60,952 nt of DNA from Streptomyces hokutonensis. GTDB taxonomy: Bacteria > Actinomycetota > Actinomycetes > Streptomycetales > Streptomycetaceae. The stretch lies in contig NZ_BARG01000101.1 of NCBI RefSeq assembly GCF_000376565.1, forward strand, positions 1 through 60,952, given 5' to 3'. The translations under genes were made by a program, and so were the position numbers. Under the pieces are notes generated by a model. The model was not told where the DNA came from and did not search any database. It worked only from the letters and a program-made list of their open reading frames with translations. Below, one piece after another: positions 33,402 through 42,198 of this stretch (positions are counted from its first letter, which is position 1; each line of letters opens with the position of its first letter).

Positions 33402-33601
33402 GGTCGCAACCGGACAGCGCTTTTGTGTTGCGAGGTCCCTGCTGTGTACGGCTGCGGGACGGGCGCCGGGTCGACCCGCTGGCGCCTGTCGACCTGGTGC
33501 GTCGCGTCAGCGCGCGGGTCGGGGCGCGCGGCGCCGAACTGTGGGCGGATGCGTAAGGTCACAATCGAACAGCACCCTTGCGTCGAGAGGACCCTGCCGT
33601 G
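33291..33601 (+). repeat. 155-bp tandem duplication at the ThrRS-like 3' end
   Basis: The segment 33291-33445 recurs at 33446-33600 with an offset of 155 bases. The unit spans the last ~110 bases of the synthetase gene, its stop codon, and the region that provides the ribosome binding site and start of the next gene. The copies have several substitutions but preserve the 3' coding end closely. The second copy lies just before the GTG of the nucleoside hydrolase at 33599 and encodes no gene of its own. Confidence 0.8.
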
Positions 33602-34591
33602 ACCGGTCAGCCCATCCCCGTGATCATCGACTGCGACACGGGGGTCGACGACGCCCTGGCGCTGCTGTTCGCCGTCCGGCACCCGGGCCTCGACCTGCGC
33701 GCGGTCACCTGCGTGGCCGGGAACACGGACGTGGACCAGGTCGTACGGAACACCCTGATCGTCCTGGACCACGCCGGGGCCGGTGACATCCCGGTCGCGC
33801 GTGGCGCCGCCCGGCCGCTGATCGAGCCGGCCCGCTCGGCCGCGCACGTCCACGGCCAGGACGGCATGGGCGACATGGGCCTGCCCGCGTCGGCGCGCAC
33901 GCCGGTCGACGTGGACGCGGTGACGCTGCTGCGCCGCGAGATCCTGGCCTCCCCGCGCCCGGTCACCCTGATCCCCACCGCCCCGCTGACCAACATCGCG
34001 CTGCTGCTGCGGACGTTCCCCGAGGTGACGGCCAACATCGAGCGGATCGTGTTCATGGGCGGCGCGGTGGCGGTCGGAAACGCCACGCCCGTCGCGGAGT
34101 TCAACGTGTGGCACGACCCGGAGGCGGCGGCGATCCTGCTCACGGCGGGGGTGCCGATCACGATGTACGGGTTGGACGTCTTCGAGCGGGTCCAGGTCCC
34201 GGCCGCCGATGTGCAGCGCCTGCGGGAGAGTGCCGTGCCCCGGCTGAAACTGGCGGGCGACCTCCTCGCCCACCGCGACCCGGCCGCCTCCGGCGACCCC
34301 ACCCCCACCGGCGGCCTCGGCGACGCGGGCGCGGTCTGCGCGGTCGCCGACCCGGGCGGCCTCACCACCCGCCTGCTGCCGGTCGAGGTCTCCCTCGCCC
34401 CCGGGCCGTCCCGCGGCCAGACCATCGTCGACCGCCGCCCCCGCCACGGCGAGTCCGAGATCCACGACGGAGCACGCGAACAGGCCCTGGTGGACGTGGG
34501 GTTGGACGTGGATGTGGAGCGTTACGTGAAGCTGTGGCTGGAGACGGTCGAGGGTTCGGCCTCCACGGATTCCGGCGCCGCCCCCGCGTGA
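33599..34591 (+). CDS. Inosine-uridine-preferring nucleoside hydrolase-like protein
   Basis: A 330-residue protein of the IU-NH fold. The metal-binding DCDTGVDDA motif is at residues 11-19, followed by IPTAPLTNIALLLR, FMGGAVAVGN and EFNVWHDPEAA. Canonical members have a histidine in LDVTH; here the matching segment reads LDVFERV, so substrate chemistry may differ. These enzymes hydrolyse ribonucleosides to base and ribose. The GTG at 33599 follows GAGAGGA. It sits downstream of the duplicated ThrRS 3' end and may be co-transcribed with it. The C-terminal 25 residues are low-complexity. Confidence 0.88.
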   Translation: MTGQPIPVIIDCDTGVDDALALLFAVRHPGLDLRAVTCVAGNTDVDQVVRNTLIVLDHAGAGDIPVARGAARPLIEPARSAAHVHGQDGMGDMGLPASARTPVDVDAVTLLRREILASPRPVTLIPTAPLTNIALLLRTFPEVTANIERIVFMGGAVAVGNATPVAEFNVWHDPEAAAILLTAGVPITMYGLDVFERVQVPAADVQRLRESAVPRLKLAGDLLAHRDPAASGDPTPTGGLGDAGAVCAVADPGGLTTRLLPVEVSLAPGPSRGQTIVDRRPRHGESEIHDGAREQALVDVGLDVDVERYVKLWLETVEGSASTDSGAAPA

Positions 34592-34699
34592 TCTCGACAG
34601 GACAGCTCCCACCGGCGAAGTTATCCTGGAGGTGATGAAGACCATCCGGGCCGAGCCCGGGGTGGGGGCCGGCCGCCTGTCTGGCGGAGGCGACACCTT

Positions 34700-35782
34700 A
34701 TGCGCAGGAAAGCGAGTTGGGCAGCCACGGGAGTTCTGGCCGTGGTGTTCGCCATGAGCGCTACCTCGGCACATGCCGTGCCGGCAGACGATCCGTCGCC
34801 GCAGGAACTGTACGAGGACGCCGCGCCGGCGACGGTCCATGTGATCGTGACCACGGGCTACGGTCTGGCTCTCGGCACCGGCTTCATCTACGACGCCGAC
34901 CAGGGCCTCATCGTCACCAACGCGCATGTGGTGGAGGGCGGGGCCGCCGTGAAGGTGGGCATCGACAACAAGGAACCGGTGGCCGCCCGGGTGCTGGGCA
35001 GCGATCCCTGCGAAGACGTGGCCGTCCTCGAACTCGCCTCTCCGCAGAGCGACTTGAAGGAGCTCGAGTTCGGCAGCAGTGCCGATGTGAAGACCACGGA
35101 CGAGGTCACGGCCATCGGCTATCCGGGTTCCTTCGAGAACCCCGCCACGCAGAAGGCCATCTACACCGCGGGCACCGTGCAGTCGACGGACGTGCCCGCC
35201 GATCCGAGCCCGTCACTTCCGCACTACGCGTCCACCATCCAGCACTCCGCGACCCTCAACCACGGCAATTCCGGCGGGCCGTTGCTCGACAGCGACGGAA
35301 AGGTGGTCGGGGTGAACACCCTGGGCAACGACGAGGCGCAGGGGCAGTACTACTCGATCTCCGGCGACCATGTGCGCTCGATGCTCGACTCGCTGGCCGC
35401 GGGAGACACCAAGAACAACGCCGGATGGATGCTCTACTCCCTGAACGACCCCAATCTGCCCTACATCTACTCCGAGCCGCGCGATCAGCAGGCCATGCGG
35501 CAGAACCAGGAACGCCTCCTCCAGGACGGGGTCCAGGGAGTGTTCGTCGCCAGCACGACGGCCAACTCCCCGGCGGAGAAGGCCCGTCTCGAATCCGGTG
35601 ATGTCATCACCGCGATCAAGGGAGCGCCGACCGCACAGGTCAGCGACGTGTGCGACGTACTGCAGTCCGCGGCACCCGGCGAGAAGCTGGCGGTCGACGG
35701 TGTCTACACCTTCAACGCCCAGGACGTGAACAAGCAGTTCGAGGACCCGTGGAACACCAACGTGGTGCTGCCGGCCAAGTAG
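34700..35782 (+). CDS. Secreted HtrA/DegP-like serine protease with PDZ domain
   Basis: A 360-residue exported protease. After a signal peptide (ending about residue 26, SAHA), the trypsin-like domain shows catalytic His76 (VTNAHVV), Asp106 (CEDVAVLEL) and Ser191 (HGNSGGPL). A PDZ domain follows at about 270-345 (SPAEKARLESGDVITAIKG). Such proteins degrade or refold misfolded extracytoplasmic proteins. The ATG at 34700 follows GGCGGAGG. It is 108 bases after the nucleoside hydrolase stop and has its own leader, so it may be a separate transcription unit. Confidence 0.92.
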   Translation: MRRKASWAATGVLAVVFAMSATSAHAVPADDPSPQELYEDAAPATVHVIVTTGYGLALGTGFIYDADQGLIVTNAHVVEGGAAVKVGIDNKEPVAARVLGSDPCEDVAVLELASPQSDLKELEFGSSADVKTTDEVTAIGYPGSFENPATQKAIYTAGTVQSTDVPADPSPSLPHYASTIQHSATLNHGNSGGPLLDSDGKVVGVNTLGNDEAQGQYYSISGDHVRSMLDSLAAGDTKNNAGWMLYSLNDPNLPYIYSEPRDQQAMRQNQERLLQDGVQGVFVASTTANSPAEKARLESGDVITAIKGAPTAQVSDVCDVLQSAAPGEKLAVDGVYTFNAQDVNKQFEDPWNTNVVLPAK

Positions 35783-35805
35783 GGCCCCGGCGCCCGCCGG
35801 AATGA

Positions 35806-35857
35806 ACGACCCCGCCGTCCCACAGGCCTTGCGGCTGCTGCGGGCGGCGGGGGTCGT
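35806..35857. terminator. Probable bidirectional terminator between convergent genes
   Basis: An imperfect hairpin pairs ACGACCCCGCCG (35806-35817) with GGCGGGGGTCGT (35846-35857), with one bulge and a loop of about 28 bases. It lies between the protease gene and the convergent LAETG protein gene. Confidence 0.5.
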
Positions 35858-35874
35858 GGAGAGGGAAGGGGCGG

Positions 35875-36825
35875 TTACGAGTGCGTCGCCCGGCGGCGAC
35901 GCGTAGCCACCACGATCGCCCCGCCGCCGGCCAGCAGGGCCGCCGCGCCGCCGACGATCGCGCCGGTGTTGCTGCCGCCACCGGTCTCGGCGAGGTCTCC
36001 GCCGCCACCGTTGGGCGAGGGGGCCGCCGCCGGGGCGCTGCTCGAACCGGAAGCGACCGGGGTCGGGTTGTCGGACGGCGTGGCCGACTCGGAGGCGCTG
36101 GGGGTCGGGGTCGAGGACTCGTCGGCCGGCGGGGTGGACTCCGGGGCCGACGGGGGGACCGACGCCGGGGCGGACGGGGACGGGGGCTGGGACTCGGTGG
36201 TCGTGCAGTCCTTCGTGCCGCCGTTCCAGGCCGCGATCAGCTTGTCCTTGATGACCGTGTGGTCGGGGCCCTTGGGCAGGTCGCCGTGGACGAGGCCGTC
36301 GCCGGCGGCCGGGTTGCCGTCGAACTTGACCGCGCCGCGGTAGAGGTCGATCTGCGCGAAGCAGCCCTCGTCCGGCACCGCGATGTCGAGCGAGTCGGTC
36401 TGGCCCTTCTTCACGGTGACCGTGTCGAAGTCGACGAAGACCTGCTGGCCGGAGGTGGCGAAGGTCGGGCCGTGCGCGATGTACGAGGCGAGCGAGGCGG
36501 TGCAGGTGGACGCGTCGCCCGCGGTGCGGACCTTGATGTGGACCTTGCCGTCGTCGGTGGGCTTCAGGTTCTGGTCGTCGACCTTGACGGAGGGGAAGAA
36601 GCTGGTGCCGTCCAGCGAGAACTGGCAGCCCTCGGTCTCGGTGACCGTGCCCGCACCGGAACCGGGCTTGTAGTGGCCGCCCGATTCCCAGCCGTCACCG
36701 CCGCCGCCGTGCCCCCCGGTGGCCCAGGCGCCGGACGCGGCGGCTACGGAGGCCGCGGCGAGGGCGAGGGAGGCGGCGCCCGTCCCCAACAGGCGGCGCA
36801 CGGTGACACGACTGGCTATGGACAT
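35875..36825 (-). CDS. LAETG cell-wall-anchored surface protein (sortase E substrate)
   Basis: A 316-residue surface protein: signal peptide of about 37 residues, a Gly/His-rich spacer, a beta-rich domain with three or four Cys (TEGCQFS, STCTASL, EGCFAQ), a Pro/Ser-rich wall-spanning segment (about 215-270), then LAETG, a hydrophobic segment and the positively charged tail ATRRRRATHS. LAxTG motifs are recognised by Streptomyces class E sortases, so the protein should be attached covalently to peptidoglycan. The ATG at 36825 is the signal-peptide start. No adjacent sortase gene is present. It is divergent from the glucosidase gene. Confidence 0.9.
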   Translation of the reverse strand: MSIASRVTVRRLLGTGAASLALAAASVAAASGAWATGGHGGGGDGWESGGHYKPGSGAGTVTETEGCQFSLDGTSFFPSVKVDDQNLKPTDDGKVHIKVRTAGDASTCTASLASYIAHGPTFATSGQQVFVDFDTVTVKKGQTDSLDIAVPDEGCFAQIDLYRGAVKFDGNPAAGDGLVHGDLPKGPDHTVIKDKLIAAWNGGTKDCTTTESQPPSPSAPASVPPSAPESTPPADESSTPTPSASESATPSDNPTPVASGSSSAPAAAPSPNGGGGDLAETGGGSNTGAIVGGAAALLAGGGAIVVATRRRRATHS

Positions 36826-36985
36826 ACTGATCCCATCTGGCGTGTACAGGGTGTGGAGGGTGTGGATCAACGCGAGAAGCACTGGGCCCATTGGTCACAT
36901 GCGCCACAGCGTGTGCACATCGTGGGTCCACCGGAAGAAGACTGTCAACTCGCCTCGGTGTAGAGGGAATTCATAAGGAGACCAC

Positions 36986-38647
36986 GTGTCCGACCTGTCC
37001 TCCCGTGACCCGAACTGGTGGCGTCAGGCCGTTGTGTACCAGGTGTATCCGCGCAGTTTCGCCGACGCCGACGGCGACGGACTCGGGGACCTGAGGGGCA
37101 TCACCGGGCGGCTCACCCACCTCGCCGCCCTGGGCGTCGACGCCCTCTGGCTCAGCCCCTTCTACCCGTCCGAACTCGCCGACGGCGGCTACGACGTCGC
37201 CGACTACCGCGACGTCGACCCGCGCCTCGGCACCCTCGACGACTTCGACGCGATGGTCGCCGAAGCACACCGGCTGGGCCTGAAGGTCATGGTCGACATC
37301 GTGCCCAACCACACCTCGCACCTCCACAGTTGGTTCCAGGAAGCGCTGGCGGCCGGTCCCGGTTCCGCCGCCCGCGACCGGTACGTGTTCCGGGACGGGC
37401 GCGGCGACGGCGGTCAACTCCCGCCCACCGACTGGCCGTCCGTCTTCGGTGGCAGCGCGTGGAAGCAACTCCCCGACGGACAGTGGTACTTGCACCTCTT
37501 CACCCCCGAACAGCCCGACCTCAACTGGGACAACGAGGAGGTACGGGCCGACTTCCGCACCACGCTCCGCTTCTGGTCCGACCGGGGCGTCGACGGTTTC
37601 CGCGTCGACGTGGCCCACGCGCTGGTGAAGGACCTCGGCGAGCCGTTGCGGGACATCGGCCCGCTCGCGGCCAACTCCGAGGCAGTCCTGGACTCCCTCC
37701 CGCCAGGCACCCACCCCTACTACGACCGCGACGAGGTCCACGAGATCTACCGCGACTGGCGCCGCAGCGTCTTCGACACCTACACCCCGCCCCGCATGGC
37801 GGTCGCCGAGGCCTGGGTACCGGCCGCCCGCCGCGCCCTCTACGCCCGCCCCGACGAACTCGGCCAGGCCTTCAACTTCGAGTACCTGGAGGCCGGTTGG
37901 GACGCGGACGAACTGCGCGAGGTGATCACCGGCTCGCTCGCCACGGCCCACGCGGCGGGCGCCTCCGCCACCTGGGTGCTCTCCAACCACGACGTCGTAC
38001 GCCACGCCTCGCGCCTGATGCTGCCGAGGGGCACCGACCCGAACACCTGGCTGCTGTCCGACGGCCGCACGCCACCCGTCGACACGACGGCCGGCCTGCG
38101 CCGCGCCCGCGCCGCGACCCTGCTGATGCTGGCGCTGCCCGGATCGTCGTACGTCTACCAGGGCGAGGAACTCGGACTGCCCGAGGTCGCCGACCTGCCC
38201 GTCGAGGTCCTCCAGGACCCCATCTGGGAACAACAGGGCCACACCCACAAGGGCCGCGACGGCTGCCGGGTCCCCCTGCCGTGGACCACGACCGGTCCGT
38301 CGTACGGCTTCGGGTCCGGCCCCGCGTGGCTGCCGCAGCCGGCGAGCTTCGCGTCGTACGCCGTCGAGGCACAGGACGGGAGCGAGGGCTCGACCCTGGA
38401 GTTCTACCGCAAGGCCCTGCGGCTGCGCCGCAAGCTGCTCGAGGGGGAGTCGCTGACCTGGGCCGCGGACAGCCCGCCCGGAGCGCTGCACTTCACGCGC
38501 TCCGAGGGCTGGCGGTGTGTCACCAACCTGTCGGCGGAGCCGGTCGCCCTGCCGCCGGGGGAGGTGCTGCTGAGCAGCGAACCGGCGGCGGGCGAGGGGC
38601 AGTTGGGGCTGCTGGCTCCGGACACGACCGTGTGGCTGGGGGCGTAG
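36986..38647 (+). CDS. GH13 alpha-glucosidase
   Basis: A 553-residue glycoside hydrolase of family 13, oligo-1,6-glucosidase/alpha-glucosidase type. The catalytic residues are Asp208 (DGFRVDVAH), Glu275 (MAVAEAWV) and Asp336 (VLSNHDVVRH). DIVPNHTS and YQVYPRSFADADGDGLGDL are further family blocks. It lacks a signal peptide and so acts in the cytoplasm, releasing glucose from maltose or trehalose-like oligosaccharides. The GTG at 36986 follows AAGGAG. No transporter or LacI regulator gene is adjacent, unlike the agl or mal clusters of many Streptomyces. Confidence 0.94.
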   Translation: MSDLSSRDPNWWRQAVVYQVYPRSFADADGDGLGDLRGITGRLTHLAALGVDALWLSPFYPSELADGGYDVADYRDVDPRLGTLDDFDAMVAEAHRLGLKVMVDIVPNHTSHLHSWFQEALAAGPGSAARDRYVFRDGRGDGGQLPPTDWPSVFGGSAWKQLPDGQWYLHLFTPEQPDLNWDNEEVRADFRTTLRFWSDRGVDGFRVDVAHALVKDLGEPLRDIGPLAANSEAVLDSLPPGTHPYYDRDEVHEIYRDWRRSVFDTYTPPRMAVAEAWVPAARRALYARPDELGQAFNFEYLEAGWDADELREVITGSLATAHAAGASATWVLSNHDVVRHASRLMLPRGTDPNTWLLSDGRTPPVDTTAGLRRARAATLLMLALPGSSYVYQGEELGLPEVADLPVEVLQDPIWEQQGHTHKGRDGCRVPLPWTTTGPSYGFGSGPAWLPQPASFASYAVEAQDGSEGSTLEFYRKALRLRRKLLEGESLTWAADSPPGALHFTRSEGWRCVTNLSAEPVALPPGEVLLSSEPAAGEGQLGLLAPDTTVWLGA

Positions 38648-38664
38648 CGCACGCTGCGGTGCAC

Positions 38665-39429
38665 TCACCCCACGGTCGGGGTCTGGCTGGCGCTGGGTGA
38701 GGCCTCGCCCGGCAGGACCGGCGGTTGGGTGGTGCTGTTCACCGGCGGGGTGAGGACGACCTCCGGCGCGCCCGCGGCCGGGGGCGGCGGGGTCAGGTCC
38801 ACGGCCGGCAGCTTCGGCGGGGTCGTCTCCTGGAAGAGGACCTGGCTGAAGTTGACCAGGCCGGTGTCCTCCATCACCGTGATGTGGTCCAGGACCGTCG
38901 CGTTGGCCTGGTTGGCCAGGACCCGCACCAGGGTGTTCTCGGTCGTCCCGCGGATCTTGGCGATGGTGGCGAAGATCGAACCGTGCGTGACCCGCAGGAT
39001 GTTGGCGAAGTCCGTGTCGAACTGCTTGCCGCTGTCGCCGTTCAGGGTGTTGATGAACCCCTGCTGCTGCGGGCTGGGCTGGTTCGGGATCGTGATGTTG
39101 AGCATGGGTGCGATCTTGCGGACGGTGGAGTCCAGCGCCGCGTGCCCGTCGATGAGGTGCTTGCTCGCGGTGATGACCGCCGGGCTCGCCCCCTTCTTCA
39201 GTCCCATCTGGCCGACGGGGTACTCCCACAGCCCTGCCGCGCGCACCTTGACCACGAAGTCGCGGTCGGCCTCGGTCAGCGGCCCCCACTGCGTGTTGGC
39301 GATCACACGTGAGGGCGAGCTGGAGACCGTGTTGACGCCCAGCATTGCCGGATAGGCGAGGGCGACGAGGGTCAGGCTGAGGGCACCCCCCACAACCATC
39401 GTTCCCGTCGCGTTCCGCGAAAAGCGCAC
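38665..39429 (-). CDS. Exported DUF4142-type protein
   Basis: A 254-residue exported or anchored protein. An N-terminal hydrophobic segment (MVVGGALSLTLVALAYPAML) is followed by an alpha-helical ferritin-like DUF4142 domain (DRDFVVKVRAAGLWEYPVGQM; ASKHLIDGHAALDSTVRKIA; DFANILRVTHGSIFATIAK), then a Pro/Thr-rich tail. The function of this family is unknown. The GTG at 39429 follows GGAGGTAC and gives a signal peptide near the N-terminus. It is convergent with the glucosidase gene. Confidence 0.85.
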   Translation of the reverse strand: MRFSRNATGTMVVGGALSLTLVALAYPAMLGVNTVSSSPSRVIANTQWGPLTEADRDFVVKVRAAGLWEYPVGQMGLKKGASPAVITASKHLIDGHAALDSTVRKIAPMLNITIPNQPSPQQQGFINTLNGDSGKQFDTDFANILRVTHGSIFATIAKIRGTTENTLVRVLANQANATVLDHITVMEDTGLVNFSQVLFQETTPPKLPAVDLTPPPPAAGAPEVVLTPPVNSTTQPPVLPGEASPSASQTPTVG

Positions 39430-39592
39430 CGTACCTCCTGTGTCGTGGACCGCCCGTCGGCGGTACGGACAGTGGGGAGTACGGATCGGGGAAGCGCTCG
39501 AAGTCTTTGGTTTTGGTAAAGCCCGAGTGGGGCGCGTCACAAGTGGCGGGTGATGCCTCCGGTTCGGCGCCCCGATTCCGGCTGGGTCGGGG

Positions 39593-40066
39593 CTAGTTGA
39601 ACTGACCGGGCTGGTAGTCGCCGGCCGGCATCGTGAGCATGACGTTCATGCGGTTGAAGCTGTTGATGAGGGCGATCAGTGAGACGAGGGCCATGAGCTG
39701 CTCGTCGTCGTAGTGCTTCGCGGCGTTCCCCCACACCTCGTCGCTCACCCCGCCGGCCGCGTCCGCGATCCGGGTGCCCTCCTCGGCGAGTTCGAGCGCG
39801 GCGCGCTCCGCGTCGGTGAACACGGTGGCCTCGCGCCACACCGCGACGAGGTTCAGCCGCACCGACGTCTCGCCGGCCGCCGCGGCGTCCTTGGTGTGCA
39901 TGTCGGTGCAGAACCCGCACCCGTTGATCTGACTCGCCCGGATCTTCACCAGCTCCTGCGTGGCGGCGGGCAGCGGCGAGTCCTCGATGACCTTGCCCGC
40001 CGCGATGAAGTGCTTCAGGGCCTTGCCGGCGACGGGGCTGGTGAAGGCGTTGAGTCGGGCACCCAT
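39593..40066 (-). CDS. AhpD-like / carboxymuconolactone decarboxylase family protein
   Basis: A 157-residue helical protein. The redox motif GCGFCTDMH holds Cys50, Cys53 and His57, the AhpD-type arrangement for peroxide or disulfide reduction. The remaining helices (LMALVSLIALINSFNRMNVML) fit the family. The ATG at 40066 is chosen because it starts immediately before the helical domain (MGARLNAFTSP) and upstream sequence is unlike the family. It stands alone, facing away from the DUF1062 gene. Confidence 0.9.
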   Translation of the reverse strand: MGARLNAFTSPVAGKALKHFIAAGKVIEDSPLPAATQELVKIRASQINGCGFCTDMHTKDAAAAGETSVRLNLVAVWREATVFTDAERAALELAEEGTRIADAAGGVSDEVWGNAAKHYDDEQLMALVSLIALINSFNRMNVMLTMPAGDYQPGQFN

Positions 40067-40342
40067 GGTGGGCTCCTCTGCGGTTCGTTGTTTCGTTGCC
40101 GTTGCTTGCACAGGACTGACGAAACGGGCGCCGCGAATGTGACACGTACAGGGAGCGGCGCGCGAAAACCGGTGGAGCTTCGGCTCTCTCTCCCTCTACC
40201 GTGCTGCCCGACCGAGTCGTCTGGGCAAGGACGTGCCGTTGTACACCGTGTGAGACCCCCCGAGTGCTGAATCGTCGCGCGTCGCGCTGTTGCGCCGCGC
40301 TCCTTTTTGCTGCGGTCTTCTCACTGGAACCGGTGTACTCCT

Positions 40343-40891
40343 GTGCTCGAAACCTGGGTGGTCATGCCCACCTGCCTGCCACTCGTCCGCCGCCGCTGCC
40401 ATGCGTGCGGGGCCGGACACTTCCAAGCAAGCGGCAAGTTCCGCGTCAACGCCCACCACAAACTGCTGGACGTCTGGCTCCTGATCCTCTGCACGAGGTG
40501 CGGGGACACGGCGAAACTCACGGTCATGGAACGGGCGAACGTACGCTCCATACGACCGGAACTGCTGGCCGGCCTACACGCCAACGACCTCGCTCTGACA
40601 GCGGAGTTGCTCCAGGACCCCGCCCTGCAGCGCCGTAACCGCATCGCCCTCGACTGGTCCGGCGCGTGGCGTCTCGACACGGGCGGATCGGACCACCTGG
40701 ACCGCGAGGCGATCGACATCGCGGTCCGCTTCACGGCCCGGATCCCGATCCGCCCGGCCCGACTGATCGCGGAGGGCTGCGCCCTGCCCCGGGCCGAGGT
40801 CGAACGCCTCATCACGGAGGGCCGGTTGGTCTCGACCGCCCGCCTCAACGACAGGGTCTCGGACAACTTCACGTTCACCCTGAAACGCTGA
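40343..40891 (+). CDS. DUF1062 protein
   Basis: A 182-residue soluble protein. It starts MLETWVVMPTCLPLVRRRC and carries CHACGAGHF, the long conserved block SGKFRVNAHHKLLDVWLLILCTRCGDTAKLTV, and NRIALDWSGAWRLDTGG. The paired CxxC motifs suggest a zinc ribbon. This is the DUF1062 family, of unknown function. The GTG at 40343 is preferred over ATG 40364 because the family motif begins MLETWVV. A clear ribosome binding site is absent. Confidence 0.87.
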   Translation: MLETWVVMPTCLPLVRRRCHACGAGHFQASGKFRVNAHHKLLDVWLLILCTRCGDTAKLTVMERANVRSIRPELLAGLHANDLALTAELLQDPALQRRNRIALDWSGAWRLDTGGSDHLDREAIDIAVRFTARIPIRPARLIAEGCALPRAEVERLITEGRLVSTARLNDRVSDNFTFTLKR

Positions 40892-40904
40892 CGCTGCTGC
40901 GCCC

Positions 40905-41396
40905 GTGGGGCCTGCCTGGCGGGTTCTACGGGCGCGGACGGCACTGCGGATCTGTCCGTCCGACGGCGAGGACTTCCTGCTCGCCGTCGAGGCACAGGAG
41001 CGGCGGGACGAGAGGAAGGAGCAGAGCTGGGCGTACTGCGTCGCGTATCTCCAGTCGAAGTACAAGCTGCCGGTGCTGCTGCTCGTGGTCTGCCGTGACC
41101 GGGCCACGGCCAAGTGGGCGGCCGGTCCGTTCGACTGCGGTACGCGTGGCTGGACGGTCCAGCGCACGTGCCCCCTCGTCGTCGGGCCGGACAACCTCCC
41201 GATGATCACGGACGTGCGGAGCGCGGCGAAGCATCCCGCGATGGCCGCGTTCTCCGCGCTGACACACGCCAACAGCCCCGAATGCGACGCCATGCTGGAC
41301 GCACTGGACCAGGCCCTCGGTGACTGGCTCGACCGTGCCGGCACGGTCGACCACGCGGAGGAGTTGTTCACCGCGGAGGCGGAAGGCCAGGAGTAG
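40905..41396 (+). pseudogene. Truncated Rpn/PD-(D/E)XK-like nuclease remnant
   Basis: The reading frame resembles the middle part of a streptomycete protein family whose members usually have about 270-300 residues and a PD-(D/E)XK-type core: DFLLAVEAQERRDERK, then SWAYCVAYLQSKYKLPVLLLVV, then CPLVVGPDNLPMITD. The N-terminal half (about 60 residues) and C-terminal helices are missing, and the start of this frame reads as unrelated sequence. I treat it as a remnant, although it is open for 163 codons. It closely follows the DUF1062 gene. Confidence 0.6.
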
Positions 41397-41474
41397 GTCA
41401 ACGCCCTTCCGTTGACGGAATGTTGACCGGTGCATGGCACAGCGTTGGCGAACCCCCGCTATACGTTCGGCCCC

Positions 41475-42170
41475 ATGCCACCACTCCCCCCACACCCCCA
41501 GCGGGCCCGTCAGGCGCCCCTCCCCGTGCTGCCCTATCGCAAGCCCACCAAGGGCCGTGACTACTGGGTGCTGAATGACGTCCTTCCGGATGTCGACGCC
41601 GTACGGGAACGGTGTCTCGAGAAGGACGACTGGGTGAAGGGGTATCCGTACACCTCGGAGACCTGGCCGGGGCTGCGGACCATGCCGGGGCTTGAGCCGG
41701 CCGAACTGGGGCGGATCGAGCGGCTGGTGAAACAGGCCACCGGGGCCAAGGAGTTGTGGGTGCAGAAGGCGCCCGGGGGCGGGACGCTCAACCACAACTG
41801 CATCCAGGTCGTGGGGGAGGGCGAGAGCGAACCCCGGCCCCACACCGACTCGCGGTCGCTGTGCCGGTACGCCGCCGTGCTGTATCTGAATCCGTCCGTG
41901 CCCAAGGACTGCGGGACCAGTTTCTACCGGCAGCATCTGCCCGGCGGACGGCTCGGCGGCAACGTCGTGCAGGCTCCGCACAACAACCTCGTCGAGGCGT
42001 TGGGCACGCGGTTCGTGGCGCCGGACGCGTTCGAGGAGGACGTGCGCGTGCCCCACAAGTACAACAGTCTGCTGCTCTACCACGCCAACCTCGTGCACAG
42101 CGCCACCGGTTACTACGGCAGCACCCTGGAGGAGAAGCGGATGACCGCCGTCTTCTTCTGGATGGCCTGA
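41475..42170 (+). CDS. DUF6445 protein with Fe(II)/2OG oxygenase residues
   Basis: A 231-residue protein of the DUF6445 family. It keeps the metal-binding arrangement of 2-oxoglutarate Fe(II) oxygenases: HxD in PRPHTDSR, a later His in ANLVHSATG, and an Arg in KRMTAVFFW. Around it lie CRYAAVLYLNP and CGTSFYRQH. Function is unknown, but some members act in natural-product or biopolymer pathways. The ATG at 41475 is preferred over GTG 41430, as family-like sequence begins after the Pro-rich N-terminus. Confidence 0.85.
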   Translation: MPPLPPHPQRARQAPLPVLPYRKPTKGRDYWVLNDVLPDVDAVRERCLEKDDWVKGYPYTSETWPGLRTMPGLEPAELGRIERLVKQATGAKELWVQKAPGGGTLNHNCIQVVGEGESEPRPHTDSRSLCRYAAVLYLNPSVPKDCGTSFYRQHLPGGRLGGNVVQAPHNNLVEALGTRFVAPDAFEEDVRVPHKYNSLLLYHANLVHSATGYYGSTLEEKRMTAVFFWMA

Positions 42171-42198
42171 CCCGGCCAACCCACTCCCACCAGCGCAG

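Noticed and set aside
33394..33786. Plus-strand frame through the duplicated ThrRS end
   Set aside because: It merely reads through duplicated DNA out of phase and into the nucleoside hydrolase; no start signal.
36826..36985. Search for a maltose-type (TTGCAAGCGCTTGCAA-like) operator ahead of the glucosidase gene
   Set aside because: No such palindrome or LacI-type site was found in the divergent region.
40067..40342. Possible tRNA or small RNA gene in the 276-base gap
   Set aside because: No cloverleaf, CCA end or strong terminator could be seen; the stretch appears to be plain promoter/leader DNA.
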